From positions 425,417-489,416 of the forward strand of contig NZ_CP022992.1 of assembly GCF_002278075.1 (NCBI RefSeq): a stretch of 64,000 nucleotides of DNA, read 5' to 3'. Positions 37,881 to 47,052 of the stretch are shown here, in pieces. The position numbers and the translations under genes are program-made. Numbering within the stretch: the first letter of the stretch is position 1; each line of letters begins with the position of its first letter. Source of the DNA: Paraburkholderia aromaticivorans. Lineage in GTDB: Bacteria > Pseudomonadota > Gammaproteobacteria > Burkholderiales > Burkholderiaceae. The notes below the pieces were generated by a model. The model was not told where the DNA came from. It did no database searches and was given only the letters and a program-made list of their open reading frames with translations.

Positions 37881-39374
37881 ATGTCTGGAACCCGCATTAC
37901 CGACCAACAGGTTCGTCTCTACATGAACAAGCGCAAACACCATCCGCAGGAAGTCGCGGCCGCCAAGACCGGTATCAGCGTGCGTACGGCACGCCGCATC
38001 GAGCGCGATGCCACGTTGCCCTCCCAGAAGCCGCGTCAATCATGGCGGACCCGCCCTGATCCCTTCGTCGACGTATGGGACAGCGAAGTCGTACCACTGC
38101 TGCGCAACGCGCCCAACCTGATGGGCATCACGGTCCTGCGCAAGCTGCAGGATGATCACCCGGATCGATATCCCGATAGCATGCGTCGCACGCTGGAGCG
38201 ACGTATCCGCCAGTGGCGGGCACTCGAAGGGCCTAGCCTGGAGGTGTTCTTCCCCCAGGAGCATCAGCCCGGCGTGCGCGGACTGTCGGACTTCACCGAT
38301 ATGAGCAAGCTGTGCGTGACGATCGGCGGCGCCCCGTTTGGCCACCGCCTGTATCACTTCGTACTGGCGTTCTCGCGCTGGGAGTATGCGAACGTTGTTG
38401 AGGGTGGCGAGAGTTTCGAGGCCCTCGCTGCGGGATTGCAGAACGCGCTATGGCAGGCGGGCGGCAGCCCGCACGAACATCGCTCTGACAGCCTGTCGGC
38501 CGCCTTCAAGAACTTGCAGGAGCAGGACGACTTAACGACGCGTTATGCGGCGTTACTCGACCATTACGGCATGGAGGGCACGCGCAATAACCGCGGGCTG
38601 GGCCACGAGAACGGCAGCGTGGAATCCTCGCACCGGTATCTGAAGGAAGCGGTCGACCAGGCTCTGATGCTGCGCGGCCATCGCGACTTCGCTGACCGGG
38701 CGGCTTACGATGAATTCATCCGTGAGGTGGTGATGCGCCGGAACCGGCGCAACGCCGCGGCGTTTCGCATTGAGCGCACACAGTTGCAGGATTTGCCTGA
38801 ACGCCGTACCACTGACTTCGTCGAGGAAGAGGCGCTCGTGACCCGTTGCAGCACGTTCACCGTGCGCGGCATCCTGTACAGCGCGCCGTCGCGCCTGATC
38901 GGCCACCGCCTGAAGGTGCGTCTCTACGGTGACCGGCTCGACTGCTATCTGTCGGGCGCGCTGGTGCACAGTACGCCGCGAGGCTCCCGTGCCGCCGACA
39001 ACCGCCACGCACTGGATTACCGTCACTTCATTGACTCTCTCAAGCGCAAGCCTCAGGCGTTCAGGGGACTTGCGTTTCGCGACGCGCTGTTTCCGCGCGA
39101 TGCCTACCGCCGGACCTGGGAGCGGCTGGAGGCGCAACTGACGCAACGTCAGGCATGCAAGACCATGGTGGGGTTGCTCGAACTTGCAGGGCACCACGGC
39201 GTTGAAGCGTTGCTGGCGCAGCGGCTTGATGCGTTGCTCGTAGTCGGCGAACTGCCCGACCTGAAACAGTTGCGCGACGAATTCGCTCCGCGTGAGGCGC
39301 TGTGTCCCGAGGTGGTGGTCGAGATGCCTCCCATCGCAGTCTATGACGAACTGCTCGACAAGGCGGCCGCATGA
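37881..39374 (+). CDS. istA: IstA-type transposase of the second IS21 element
   Basis: A 497-residue integrase of the IS21 family. The helix-turn-helix reads HHPQEVAAAKTGISVRTARR. The DDE core includes RGLSDFTDMSKLCVTIGG (first Asp), GGSPHEHRSDSLSAAFKN (second Asp) and GHENGSVESSHRYLK (Glu). It ends in ATGA shared with istB. It is a different subgroup from the istA at 7.2-8.7 kb. Confidence 0.9.
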   Translation: MSGTRITDQQVRLYMNKRKHHPQEVAAAKTGISVRTARRIERDATLPSQKPRQSWRTRPDPFVDVWDSEVVPLLRNAPNLMGITVLRKLQDDHPDRYPDSMRRTLERRIRQWRALEGPSLEVFFPQEHQPGVRGLSDFTDMSKLCVTIGGAPFGHRLYHFVLAFSRWEYANVVEGGESFEALAAGLQNALWQAGGSPHEHRSDSLSAAFKNLQEQDDLTTRYAALLDHYGMEGTRNNRGLGHENGSVESSHRYLKEAVDQALMLRGHRDFADRAAYDEFIREVVMRRNRRNAAAFRIERTQLQDLPERRTTDFVEEEALVTRCSTFTVRGILYSAPSRLIGHRLKVRLYGDRLDCYLSGALVHSTPRGSRAADNRHALDYRHFIDSLKRKPQAFRGLAFRDALFPRDAYRRTWERLEAQLTQRQACKTMVGLLELAGHHGVEALLAQRLDALLVVGELPDLKQLRDEFAPREALCPEVVVEMPPIAVYDELLDKAAA

Positions 39375-40189
39375 ACGCACCCGCCTATGAGAACGGTCGT
39401 CTGGCCCTCATGCTCAACGAGCTGCGCCTGCCGACGATCGGCAGGTTGTGGCCCGAGTTCGCGGAACGCTCTGACAAGGAAGGCTGGCAGGCTTCACGGC
39501 TGCTCGGCGCATTGCTCGAGCACGAACTGGCCGAGCGCGCCAAACGACGCATCGAGCGCCACCGAACCGAGTCGCATCTGGACCCGACCAAGACACTTGC
39601 TACCTTCGACTTCGGCATGGTGCCGATGGTCTCGAAGGCGCATGTCACTGCGCTGGCAACCGGGGAATCCTGGCTGGAGAAAGGCGCCACGATTCTCCTG
39701 TTCGGGCCGCCTGGTGCCGGCAAGAGTCATCTGGGATCGGCTATCGGACACGCGCTGATCGACGCTGGCTACCGGGTGCTGTTCACGCGCACCAGCGAAC
39801 TCGTCCAGAAGCTCCAGGCTGCACGCCAGAGCCTGCAACTGCCATCCGCGCTCGCGAAGCTCGATCGCTTCGATCTCATCATCCTGGATGACCTGTCGTA
39901 CGCGCGCAAGGACCAGGCCGAAACCAGCGTACTGTTCGAACTGATCGCCGAGAGGTATGAGCGCAAAAGTCTTTTAATAACGGCCAATCAGCCGTTCTCT
40001 GGCTGGAATGATGTGTTCCCCGACCCCGGCATGACGGTCGCAGCCATCGACCGGCTCGTCCATCACTCGACGATCTTTGAACTGAATGTAGAAAGCTATC
40101 GCCGTCGAAAGGCCAGCGACAAACAGAGCGCGCGCCGGCGACAATTACCCAACGACAATTACGATGGAGGCGCGACAACTATGAATTAG
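39371..40189 (+). CDS. istB: IstB helper ATPase of the second IS21 element
   Basis: A 272-residue AAA+ ATPase. Walker A GPPGAGKSHLGSA and Walker B LIILDDLSYARKD, with the sensor region SLLITANQPF. It overlaps istA by 4 bases. Intact. Confidence 0.92.
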   Translation: MNAPAYENGRLALMLNELRLPTIGRLWPEFAERSDKEGWQASRLLGALLEHELAERAKRRIERHRTESHLDPTKTLATFDFGMVPMVSKAHVTALATGESWLEKGATILLFGPPGAGKSHLGSAIGHALIDAGYRVLFTRTSELVQKLQAARQSLQLPSALAKLDRFDLIILDDLSYARKDQAETSVLFELIAERYERKSLLITANQPFSGWNDVFPDPGMTVAAIDRLVHHSTIFELNVESYRRRKASDKQSARRRQLPNDNYDGGATTMN

Positions 40190-40261
40190 CCAGCGACAAC
40201 TACACCCGTTGACCGGCCAAAATAGTTGTCGCTGACCGGCCGTGCTGCTTGACGCTGTCTA

Positions 40262-40488
40262 ACGACATCGAACCCGAGATTGAGGTAGCGCCCATCGCCC
40301 ATGAACCCGAGCGTTGCCGGGTTCAGCATCATCGCCGAAGGGCCAACGTCGTAGGCCACGCCGGTACCGCCCATGGCACGCGAGACCGGCCCGTACCCTT
40401 CCAGATTGAATACATCCGTAGCCAATGCCTGGCCAGCCCATACCGCCATGCATAGCGCCACCGCTACGCGGGTGCGATTGCCGTTCAT
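40262..40488 (-). pseudogene. FadL/TodX-like channel gene, 5' part
   Basis: Start of the split channel gene. ATG 40488 with AAGGAGACAGAT upstream; a signal peptide (VAVALCMAVWAGQALA) is cleaved before TDVFNLEGYG. The FadL hatch motif follows (SRAMGGTGVAYDVGPSAMML, then NPATLG). The true frame ends at FDVV where the ACGACAT target begins; the codons beyond are IS-derived. The only product would be a short secreted fragment. Confidence 0.86.
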
Positions 40489-40510
40489 ATCTGTCTCCTT
40501 GTATTTATTT

Positions 40511-40526
40511 AATAGTGCGTACTATT
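40511..40526. promoter_or_regulatory. Dyad operator overlapping the channel-gene promoter
   Basis: AATAGTGCGTACTATT, 6-bp arms around GCGT, 22-37 bases upstream of the channel-gene ATG. On the minus strand it overlaps a plausible -10 in TTGCTA-N18-TATTAA. A dimeric repressor (TetR, MarR or IclR type) is likely, but none is encoded nearby. Confidence 0.4.
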
Positions 40527-40690
40527 TTCGTATAGCAAATTAAATTCGTAATATTCGCATAATTCCGCATTGAATTAGTCACTTCGCGGTCCAGGTTAGG
40601 ACAGTGCGACGCGGATAAGTTGCACCGTGTGCGGGGAGCCTCGGTGTGCCGAGGCGCACAAAGCAAAAAACCCACAAAGCTACGACGGAA
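40527..40690. other. Gap between nagL and the channel gene
   Basis: AT-rich near the channel gene. A perfect 7-bp hairpin GCCTCGG-TGTG-CCGAGGC lies at about 40635-40655, close to the nagL 3' end. No T-run follows it on either strand in the right place, so I do not call a terminator. Confidence 0.35.
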
Positions 40691-41329
40691 TCATCCGGCA
40701 TCGGGTTGTTCGCTCGGCACAGCTCTACGAAAAGCTTCGAGTTCCATGCACGCCTTCTCGACCGCTGCAATGAGTGGCAAACGTCCCAATTCGACCTTGA
40801 AGCGGCGCGCACTCTCGATCTGCGGGATCAGGTAGACGTCGGCGATCGTGGGTGCATCGCCGAAACTGAAACGCCCGCGCTGCGTGTCGGCGGCCAGCAG
40901 GGCCTCGTAGGCGTCGAAGCCAGCGCTGATCCAAGTGCCGCACCAGGCATTGATGGCCGCTTCGTCGGTGCCGAACGTCTTGCGCAGGTATTCCAGGATG
41001 CGGCGGTTGTTGATCGGGTGAATGTCGCAGCCCACGATTGCGGCAAGAGCGCGCACGCGGGCGCGGCCGTCGGTATCGCCCGGCAACAGCGCGGGCGAGG
41101 GATAGCGCTCCTCCAGCCACTCGATGATGGCCGGCGACTGGATTAGCACCTGCTCGCCCGTGTCAAGCGCGGGGACCAGCTGCTGCGGGTTGACGGCCTT
41201 GAAGGCTTCGGTCAGGTGCGCTTCCTTGCCAAGGTGAACCGCGATGTACTCGTAGTCCAGACCCTTGAGGTTCAACGCGATGCGTGTGCGGTGCGAGGTG
41301 CCGCTGCGCCAGAAGTTGTGCAGCTTCAT
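40691..41329 (-). CDS. nagL: Maleylpyruvate isomerase (zeta-class GST fold)
   Basis: Converts maleylpyruvate to fumarylpyruvate in the gentisate pathway, using glutathione; 212 residues. The N-terminal thioredoxin-like domain contains WRSGTSHRTRIALNLKGL (zeta-type Ser active site) and QSPAIIEWLEERYP. The C-terminal helical domain contains CDIHPINNRRIL. ATG 41329 overlaps the nagK stop (ATGA). Maleylacetoacetate isomerase is the alternative, but the gentisate neighbours decide. Confidence 0.9.
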   Translation of the reverse strand: MKLHNFWRSGTSHRTRIALNLKGLDYEYIAVHLGKEAHLTEAFKAVNPQQLVPALDTGEQVLIQSPAIIEWLEERYPSPALLPGDTDGRARVRALAAIVGCDIHPINNRRILEYLRKTFGTDEAAINAWCGTWISAGFDAYEALLAADTQRGRFSFGDAPTIADVYLIPQIESARRFKVELGRLPLIAAVEKACMELEAFRRAVPSEQPDAG

Positions 41330-42036
41330 TGCGTTCCCTCGGGCTGGCCAACGGTCAGCGCGATCTCGGCGATGCCTTCGACGCGGCCGGTGATCTGGTC
41401 GCCGGGCACCACCGCCCCCACGCGCTCGGGCGTGCCGGTGTAAATTAGATCGCCGGGCTGCAGGTGATAGAACAAAGACAGGTCCGCAATGATTTCGCGC
41501 ACGTTCCAGATCAGGCAGTCCACGTCGGACGACTGTTGGGTATGCCCGTTGACTTCCAGCGCGATGGCACCGTGATCGACAATCCGTCCTTCCATGGGCA
41601 CGATCTCGGAGCAGACGGCCGACTGCTCCACGTCCTTGCCCAGGTCCCAAGGCCGCCCGGCCTCCCGAGCCAGCAGTTGCAGGTCGCGCCGGGTCATGTC
41701 CAAGCCGGCTGCATAGCCATAGACGATCGCGTGTGCGTTCTCCGCTGCGACGCGGAAACCCGGCTTGCTGATTGCCACCACCATCTCCATTTCGTAGTGG
41801 TAGTTCTGCGTCTCGGGGGGATAGGCCACGGTCGCGCCGCTTTCCATCAGGGTCTGTGGGGACTTGGTGAAGTAGAAGGGGCGGTCTTTGCTCTTGTCCA
41901 CCGGGCGCTGCATTTCCAGGGCGTGCGCGTGGTAGTTGCGGCCGACGCAGAAGATGCGGTTGACGGGAAAGCGTTCGGTTAGGCCGCGGATGGGCAGGGA
42001 AGGAACGGAGGGCGGAGTGAACAGGTACTGGGTCAT
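41326..42036 (-). CDS. nagK: Fumarylpyruvate hydrolase
   Basis: FAH-family hydrolase of 236 residues that cleaves fumarylpyruvate to fumarate and pyruvate, the last step of the gentisate route. Conserved blocks: FCVGRNYHAHALEM, NYHYEMEMVVAI (metal-binding Glu residues), CLIWNVREIIADLSLFY and GDLIYTGTPERVG. ATG 42036 is used because homology (TQYLFTPP) begins there. Lies 23 bases after nagI. Confidence 0.92.
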   Translation of the reverse strand: MTQYLFTPPSVPSLPIRGLTERFPVNRIFCVGRNYHAHALEMQRPVDKSKDRPFYFTKSPQTLMESGATVAYPPETQNYHYEMEMVVAISKPGFRVAAENAHAIVYGYAAGLDMTRRDLQLLAREAGRPWDLGKDVEQSAVCSEIVPMEGRIVDHGAIALEVNGHTQQSSDVDCLIWNVREIIADLSLFYHLQPGDLIYTGTPERVGAVVPGDQITGRVEGIAEIALTVGQPEGTQ

Positions 42037-42059
42037 TGGATGCGTTCTCAATATTTATG

Positions 42060-43097
42060 TTATCGGGTTTCGTAAACACCAAGCTTTCGGTGCAAAGGCG
42101 ATTCGTCTGCGATAAAGACGAACGAAGGGGAGTTCACTTGGCGGTTCTTGAGCGTCACGGGCTCGTAGCCTGGCGCGCAGCAGGTGTCGGCTTCCACCAG
42201 GCCAAAAGTCTTGCCGCAGATGGACACGTCGATGCCGCCTTCTATCAGGTGGAACACCTGAGCCGGCGAGCGTGCGGGGAGCGTGAACGTCTGCCCGGGT
42301 TTGAGCATCAGAGCGTAGAAGCCTAGGATTTTCTCGGCGTCCTCGCCGGTCTCCGGGTTCACGTAGGTCACCTGCACGCAGTCCAGGCTGGGCTGGTCTT
42401 CTGCCAGGGCCAGTAGCGCGGCGCGGGTGTCGGCCCAGGGGTAGCGCAGCATGGGATAGCGTTTGTCGCTGCGGCTGAACACTCGCGTGGGCACTACGCC
42501 GGCGCGGGTCCAAGCGCTCTCGCCGTTGCCTTGCTTGACGGCTTGGGGCGGGCCGTCGACGTGGTAGCTGGCTTCCATGTAATAGACCAGCGGCAGGTCC
42601 AGCACGTCAAGCCAGACGACAGGGTCCGTGCCGTCGTGACCATGCTCGTGCCACAGGCCGGTCGGCGTGAGGATCAAATCCCCGCGGCTCATCTGGCACT
42701 TCTCACCGTCGACAGTGGTGTAGGCGCTTTCTCCTTCGACGATCATGCGCACTGCGTTGGGCGTGTGGCGGTGGCTGGGTGCCCGCTCACCAGGCAGCAA
42801 CAACTGCATGCCCAGATAAATGGCTGGACTGGCCTTCATGTTTTCCAAGCCATGACCCGGGTTGGCAAGCACCAGCACGCGACGTTCAGCCTTTTCGATA
42901 GGCGTGAGCTCGCCGGCCTTGAGTAGCAGCGGCTTGAGCGAGGCGTAGGGCCAATGGATGGCCTGCGTGGCGCGTGCGGGCACGCCCGGCGGGAGCACCG
43001 CGCGCAGGCTGGGCCACAGCGGCACTAGGTTCAGTTGGATGAGGTCGTCCCGGTAGTCCTGCGGCAGGTCTTCCAGGCGTCCGAGTTGTTGGGTCAC
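42060..43097 (-). CDS. nagI: Gentisate 1,2-dioxygenase
   Basis: Bicupin Fe(II) ring-cleaving dioxygenase of 345 residues; opens gentisate to maleylpyruvate. The N-terminal cupin has APSHRHTPNAVRMIVEG with the iron-binding His pair and a later His in GLWHEHGHDG. The C-terminal cupin (RSPAQVFHLIEGGIDVS) is degenerate, as usual. It is first of the nagIKL set; the promoter must lie within about 50 bases or inside the upstream IS3 relic. Confidence 0.93.
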   Translation of the reverse strand: MTQQLGRLEDLPQDYRDDLIQLNLVPLWPSLRAVLPPGVPARATQAIHWPYASLKPLLLKAGELTPIEKAERRVLVLANPGHGLENMKASPAIYLGMQLLLPGERAPSHRHTPNAVRMIVEGESAYTTVDGEKCQMSRGDLILTPTGLWHEHGHDGTDPVVWLDVLDLPLVYYMEASYHVDGPPQAVKQGNGESAWTRAGVVPTRVFSRSDKRYPMLRYPWADTRAALLALAEDQPSLDCVQVTYVNPETGEDAEKILGFYALMLKPGQTFTLPARSPAQVFHLIEGGIDVSICGKTFGLVEADTCCAPGYEPVTLKNRQVNSPSFVFIADESPLHRKLGVYETR

Positions 43098-43186
43098 GTT
43101 GTCTCTCCTGTTGAATGAATGGAACGATTCGAATGGGGGTGACCTTACCCCGCCGAGTACACCATTCGTAAGTTAGTGGACTTGCC

Positions 43187-44040
43187 CGTTTTCAACTGAT
43201 GCAATTGCCGGAATTGGTCCGGCGCCAGTTGCCCCAAGGCGCTATGCGGCCGAACCGAGTTGTAGTCGGTTCGCCACGCTTCGATGCGCTTGCGTGCGTC
43301 GTCGAGACTGATGAACGCATGCTGATTCAGACACTCTTCGCGCAGGCGCCCATTGAAGCTCTCGATGTATGCGTTCCACCGGTTTGCCCGGACGGATGAA
43401 CTGCAGCTTCACACCGTGCTCGTGGGCCCAGGCGTCGAGCGCCTTGCTGACGAACTCCGGACCGTTATCTACCTGAATCAGGTTGGGGCATCGTCCTCGT
43501 TGCCGCAACTGCTCAAGTACACGTGCCACTCGGACACCTGTCAGCGAGAAGTCGACTTCGATGTGCGGGCACTCGCGATTCCACGTGTCGATGATGGTCA
43601 ACATTCGAATGCGCCGGCCATTCACAAGTGCGTCCGCAACGAAGTCCATCGTCCAGCTTTCGTCCGCGACATTGGGCGTCGGCATAACCACACGCAGATG
43701 GCTCGGACGCTTCTTTCGCCGTTTCATGCGAAGCGACAGGCCTTCCTCCCGGTATAGCCACTTCGTGCGCTTATGGTTCTGAACCGGTCCCTCTCGATGT
43801 AGCAGGACATGCAGGCGAGGCGAACCAAACCGCGGCCGCTCCTGTGCCAGCTCGCGCAGACGCTGTCGAACGTCATGATCAGCCGTCCGCTGGTGCAGGC
43901 CGCCGGAACGTGCGACGGTTCAGGCCAACGAGCGTGCACGCCCGGCGCTCCGAATAGTTGTGCTGTTCCATCACCTGTCGCACAACGGCCCGGCGCTGCT
44001 CGGGCGAATTAGCTTGCCCGCAAAGAATGGATCCCTTACT
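43187..44040 (-). pseudogene. Degenerate IS3-family orfB between nagD and nagI
   Basis: One transposase gene is spread over three frames: SPEQRRAVVRQVMEQHNYSE (start), then LRELAQERPRFGSPRLHVLL, the DDE core with SWTMDFVADAL and IQVDNGPEFVSKALDAWAHE, and finally AYIESFNGRLREE. One break lies near 43880. Another lies at 43375-43380, where GTGGAACGCATAC lacks two bases of the Asn codon before AYIESF. It separates nagD from nagI and may have altered transcription between them. Confidence 0.82.
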
Positions 44041-44137
44041 GAGTGTGTAAAACTCACGCAAGGAGGTAGCAACGATGGGTAATCCGAGAGCGCGGTATAC
44101 GCAGGAAAGCGGCAGATCTTCACGGGTTTGTCTCCTT

Positions 44138-44713
44138 TTACAGTGCGCTCTCGAGCATGAACAGGCGGTCGTTTCCCCACCACATTTCATCGCCCAAAAA
44201 CATCGTCGGCACACCGAACACTTTGCGTTCTATGGCGGCCTGTGTCTGCTCGTCATACGCCTTGGTGGCGGCGTCGCTGCTGAGGAACGCCCCAAAGGCA
44301 GCTCGATCCCAGCCCAGTGTCTCGGATGCCAGGGCAGGCAGGCTTTCCGCATCTGGAGCCATGCCTTCTCCCCAAACCGCATGAAACACCACATCCACGT
44401 AGTCAGCAGCCTGCGCCACAGCACCCGGGTAATACAGCCCTGTGTTCATCCGCCGGCTGTTGTAGTTAGCTGGGAAGACTAAGGGAATTCCGTACAGTTC
44501 GGCCCACCGTTGCAAGTCCACCTTCAAATAGTCCAATTTGACTTTCAGATCGCGGTTGGAGGGACCGATGTTTCCGATGGCTGTTTTGACCCGCGCCAAA
44601 TCGATTGTGTGATATCGAACGGAAAAGCTATGGTCTTGCGCGAGCTTCGACAAGCGGTGGTTGGCCAAGTACGAGAAAGGACTCAAAAAATCGAAATAGA
44701 AATCGACAACCAC
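44138..44713 (-). CDS. nagD: 2-Hydroxychromene-2-carboxylate isomerase
   Basis: DsbA-fold, glutathione-dependent isomerase (kappa-GST like) of about 191 residues that converts hydroxychromene carboxylate to trans-o-hydroxybenzylidenepyruvate. It begins VVDFYFDFLSPFSYLANHRL, the family hallmark with catalytic Ser, and has FGVPTMFLGDEMWWGNDRL near the end. The start is uncertain: GGAG lies about 8 bases before a GTG at 44713, and TTG codons further upstream are possible. No ATG is available. Confidence 0.9.
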   Translation of the reverse strand: MVVDFYFDFLSPFSYLANHRLSKLAQDHSFSVRYHTIDLARVKTAIGNIGPSNRDLKVKLDYLKVDLQRWAELYGIPLVFPANYNSRRMNTGLYYPGAVAQAADYVDVVFHAVWGEGMAPDAESLPALASETLGWDRAAFGAFLSSDAATKAYDEQTQAAIERKVFGVPTMFLGDEMWWGNDRLFMLESAL

Positions 44714-44853
44714 GATCAAAGACTCCAAAAAAAGAGCAGCCAGCGCAATTGCGGGATCGCTTCAGGACAACCGCCACACCCCGCCCTCGGGATGAGGCGG
44801 TGCCCTTATCCCGTATTCCACAGATCAGCCCCTCGCCCAAATCTGCGAGACTT

Positions 44854-44880
44854 CCAGATCAGCAAGCTTTGCTGATCTGG
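44854..44880. other. Perfect intercistronic hairpin between nagE and nagD
   Basis: CCAGATCAGCAA pairs perfectly with TTGCTGATCTGG around a 3-base loop (GCT). It lies about 35 bases after nagE within the presumed nag transcript. No T-run follows on the minus strand. It is a candidate for mRNA stabilisation, processing or partial termination. Confidence 0.55.
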
Positions 44881-44914
44881 AGATGCCTGGCGCAGGAACT
44901 GTGCTTGATCTCAC

Positions 44915-45979
44915 TTATTTTTCGAGCGACTCACCGTCTTGGCTGCACGCGTGCCCGGGTCTGCGGGGGGCGGCCTGCTTCAATTCCTTGCTGTACTTGG
45001 CATGCAGTGCGGCCCAGGCCTTGCCTGATTTCTGTGCGCCAGCGAGGTAGTCCTCTGGAACAAGGGTGTAGGGCGGACGGCAGGGTCCAGCCTTGAGCCA
45101 CCCAGCCGCGTCCATCCGTGCCTTTTCAAGACCAATGTTGTACTTCGAGAACTCCGAGAAGTCGCCACGCGGAAACAAGGTCGCGTCGGCTGCACGCATG
45201 TCATCGGAGATGGCTTTGGCCTTGGTCCAGTCTCCGGTTTCCTTGGCCTGATCCACCGCGTCGCGCAGCATGATGGCGGTGGCCGGTCCGCACATGGAAC
45301 CGCTTGACCAGAACGCGGTCATGCGCTCGGGATTGATGCGTGCGGCCGCGTAATAGTCGTCCTCGTGTGGAAGGAAGCGGATGTTCGGCGCCAATTTCAG
45401 GTCCAGGTCAAGCATCCCGATGCCCAGATACTTGGCTGTCACCACCTGCGGTATTTTGGACATTTCCGCCCAAAAGGGGCGAGGGAAGTCGAATTTGAAG
45501 GCTTCGGGGTTGGCATAAATCGCAATGGCAGCCTCTGGCACCGCCTCTGCGACATCGCGATAGAACTGGACCGCTGTGGACAGGTCCATCTTCACCCACA
45601 TCGGCACGCCGAGCATGGTGCCGTTGGCGCCAATGTCCATAAACTCACGGGTCTGGCGGATGACTTCGCGGGTATTCAAGGCCGTGGTGCCGCAGAAATA
45701 GGGCACACGACCACGAATGGTCTCGACAACCGTCGAAACATAGTCACGTTTTTCCTCCCAGGTCAGCGTAGCGCACTCGCCAAAGGTGCCCATACTCAAA
45801 ATGCCGTTGACTCCAGCCGCGATCAGTTCCTCAACAATGCGGGCCGTCTCGTTCAAGTCAACTGTGTGCGGACTGCGCCAGTTGGAAGCATCGGGCGTAG
45901 ACGGCGTGGGCATAATGGCCCAGACGCCATGGATGTCTTCGGCGGTCAGGCGCGCCGTTTTCATGGTCTTATTCGACAT
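44915..45979 (-). CDS. nagE: trans-o-Hydroxybenzylidenepyruvate hydratase-aldolase
   Basis: Class I aldolase of the dihydrodipicolinate synthase family, 354 residues; releases pyruvate and salicylaldehyde. The Schiff-base lysine is Lys183 in VVTAKYLG. Other motifs are [17 protein letters not shown] and [22 protein letters not shown] 45979 has AAGGAA upstream. The C-terminus ([18 protein letters not shown]) is about 20 residues longer than usual and may come from sequence change near the downstream junction. nagQ, which in strain U2 lies between nagC and nagE, is absent. Confidence 0.92.
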   Translation of the reverse strand: MSNKTMKTARLTAEDIHGVWAIMPTPSTPDASNWRSPHTVDLNETARIVEELIAAGVNGILSMGTFGECATLTWEEKRDYVSTVVETIRGRVPYFCGTTALNTREVIRQTREFMDIGANGTMLGVPMWVKMDLSTAVQFYRDVAEAVPEAAIAIYANPEAFKFDFPRPFWAEMSKIPQVVTAKYLGIGMLDLDLKLAPNIRFLPHEDDYYAAARINPERMTAFWSSGSMCGPATAIMLRDAVDQAKETGDWTKAKAISDDMRAADATLFPRGDFSEFSKYNIGLEKARMDAAGWLKAGPCRPPYTLVPEDYLAGAQKSGKAWAALHAKYSKELKQAAPRRPGHACSQDGESLEK

Positions 45980-46119
45980 GGAAAAATTCCTTGTAGGTAG
46001 AGAGATAGCCGCGAGCAGAATCGTCACAATCGGTGTAGTTGCCCCTGCAACTCAGAACACGCGGACACCGTTAAGTTGATGAGACCGCAGCGCGCCGACC
46101 CGGTGCGTCCACCAGCGTT

Positions 46120-47028
46120 TTAACTCAGTTTCACATCCAGGCCATATCCGGTGGCCTCGACGCCATGGCCGAAGATATCGCCGACGTAATACTCCGCTTC
46201 GTCTATGGCCGTGGCACCTCGCCACCCGGGCTCAATGAGCCAGCCCGAGGGCGTTGCACCATAGAACGTTAACGCCTTGTCGTTGGAGTGAATGCCAAGT
46301 TGCAAGGCAATGTCGATTTTGTTCCTTACGAACTGTTGGTGCGTGTAGCCCAAGTCTTCCATGTGGGTGTACTCGATCATCAGGTGATTGAGTCGCTTGG
46401 CCGCGGGCATGGCACCAAACCCAATGGAGTGATCACGGGCGTTGCAATGCATGAACGACAGTTCAGCGGTCATGCCGTTGGGCAACGGAAGGCGGTATTC
46501 GACGTCACCGCGGAAGCCCAGCAGGCTATAGAACTTATGGGCCGCCGCGACGTCGGTTTGGCGAACGATACAATGGCCCAAGCCCTGGTCGCCGGTCACA
46601 AACTTGCCGTGCAGGGGGCGACCGGAATGGAACGGGTTGTTCATGTCAATCCGGGGTCCCCAGAAGATCTCGGTCGGGTTGCCGCCCGGATCTTCTGTCT
46701 TCATCAGGCCTAGCACCATACGTTCCTGAGCCTCGGCTTGGTCGCAGACGCGGATCTTGTAGCCGGCATCAATGAGCTTTTGACCCAGAGCTTCGAATTC
46801 CGGCTTACCGGCCACACGCCAGCCAAGGTACTCCAAGTCGTCCGGGCCGTTGTGATGGACCACGATGCGGTGATGCCAGTAATCCATCCGCAGATAGAAA
46901 CGGTCCTTCTCACCCTGATCAAGGACCTGCAGGCCCAGCATATTCGCGGCAAATGATTTCCACGCCTCAGGGTCCTTGACCGAGATGCCCATGTATCCGA
47001 GCTCGATGACTGCAGCGTGTTTGCTCAT
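46120..47028 (-). CDS. nagC: 1,2-Dihydroxynaphthalene dioxygenase
   Basis: Type I extradiol dioxygenase of 302 residues with two VOC modules; cleaves the dihydroxylated ring with Fe(II). Metal ligands: His152 (GLGHCIV), His215 (LNHLMIE) and Glu266 (WLIEPGWR). The N-terminal [15 protein letters not shown] is typical of the NahC/BphC group. It follows nagF by 24 bases. Confidence 0.94.
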   Translation of the reverse strand: MSKHAAVIELGYMGISVKDPEAWKSFAANMLGLQVLDQGEKDRFYLRMDYWHHRIVVHHNGPDDLEYLGWRVAGKPEFEALGQKLIDAGYKIRVCDQAEAQERMVLGLMKTEDPGGNPTEIFWGPRIDMNNPFHSGRPLHGKFVTGDQGLGHCIVRQTDVAAAHKFYSLLGFRGDVEYRLPLPNGMTAELSFMHCNARDHSIGFGAMPAAKRLNHLMIEYTHMEDLGYTHQQFVRNKIDIALQLGIHSNDKALTFYGATPSGWLIEPGWRGATAIDEAEYYVGDIFGHGVEATGYGLDVKLS

Positions 47029-47052
47029 GGTTAGTTTCCTTGGAGTTGGTGC

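Larger units (their letters stand above)
37719..40261 (+). mobile_element. IS21-family element (second type) with 7-bp duplication
   Basis: A 2,543-bp element. Ends TGGGCGGCGACAA (left) and, inverted, TAGACAGCGTCAA (right) are imperfect repeats continuing to a shared GGCCGGTC. ACGACAT flanks both ends (37712-37718 and 40262-40268). Subterminal repeats TTGGCCGGT at 37737 and 37760, and the inverse at 40212 and 40235, are each 23 bp apart. It is inserted in the FadL-like gene. Both istA and istB are intact, so this copy may be active. Confidence 0.92.

Noticed and set aside
40630..40690. Terminator for nagL
   Set aside because: The GCCTCGG/CCGAGGC hairpin has no T-run after it on the minus strand; the only A/T run lies on the wrong side.
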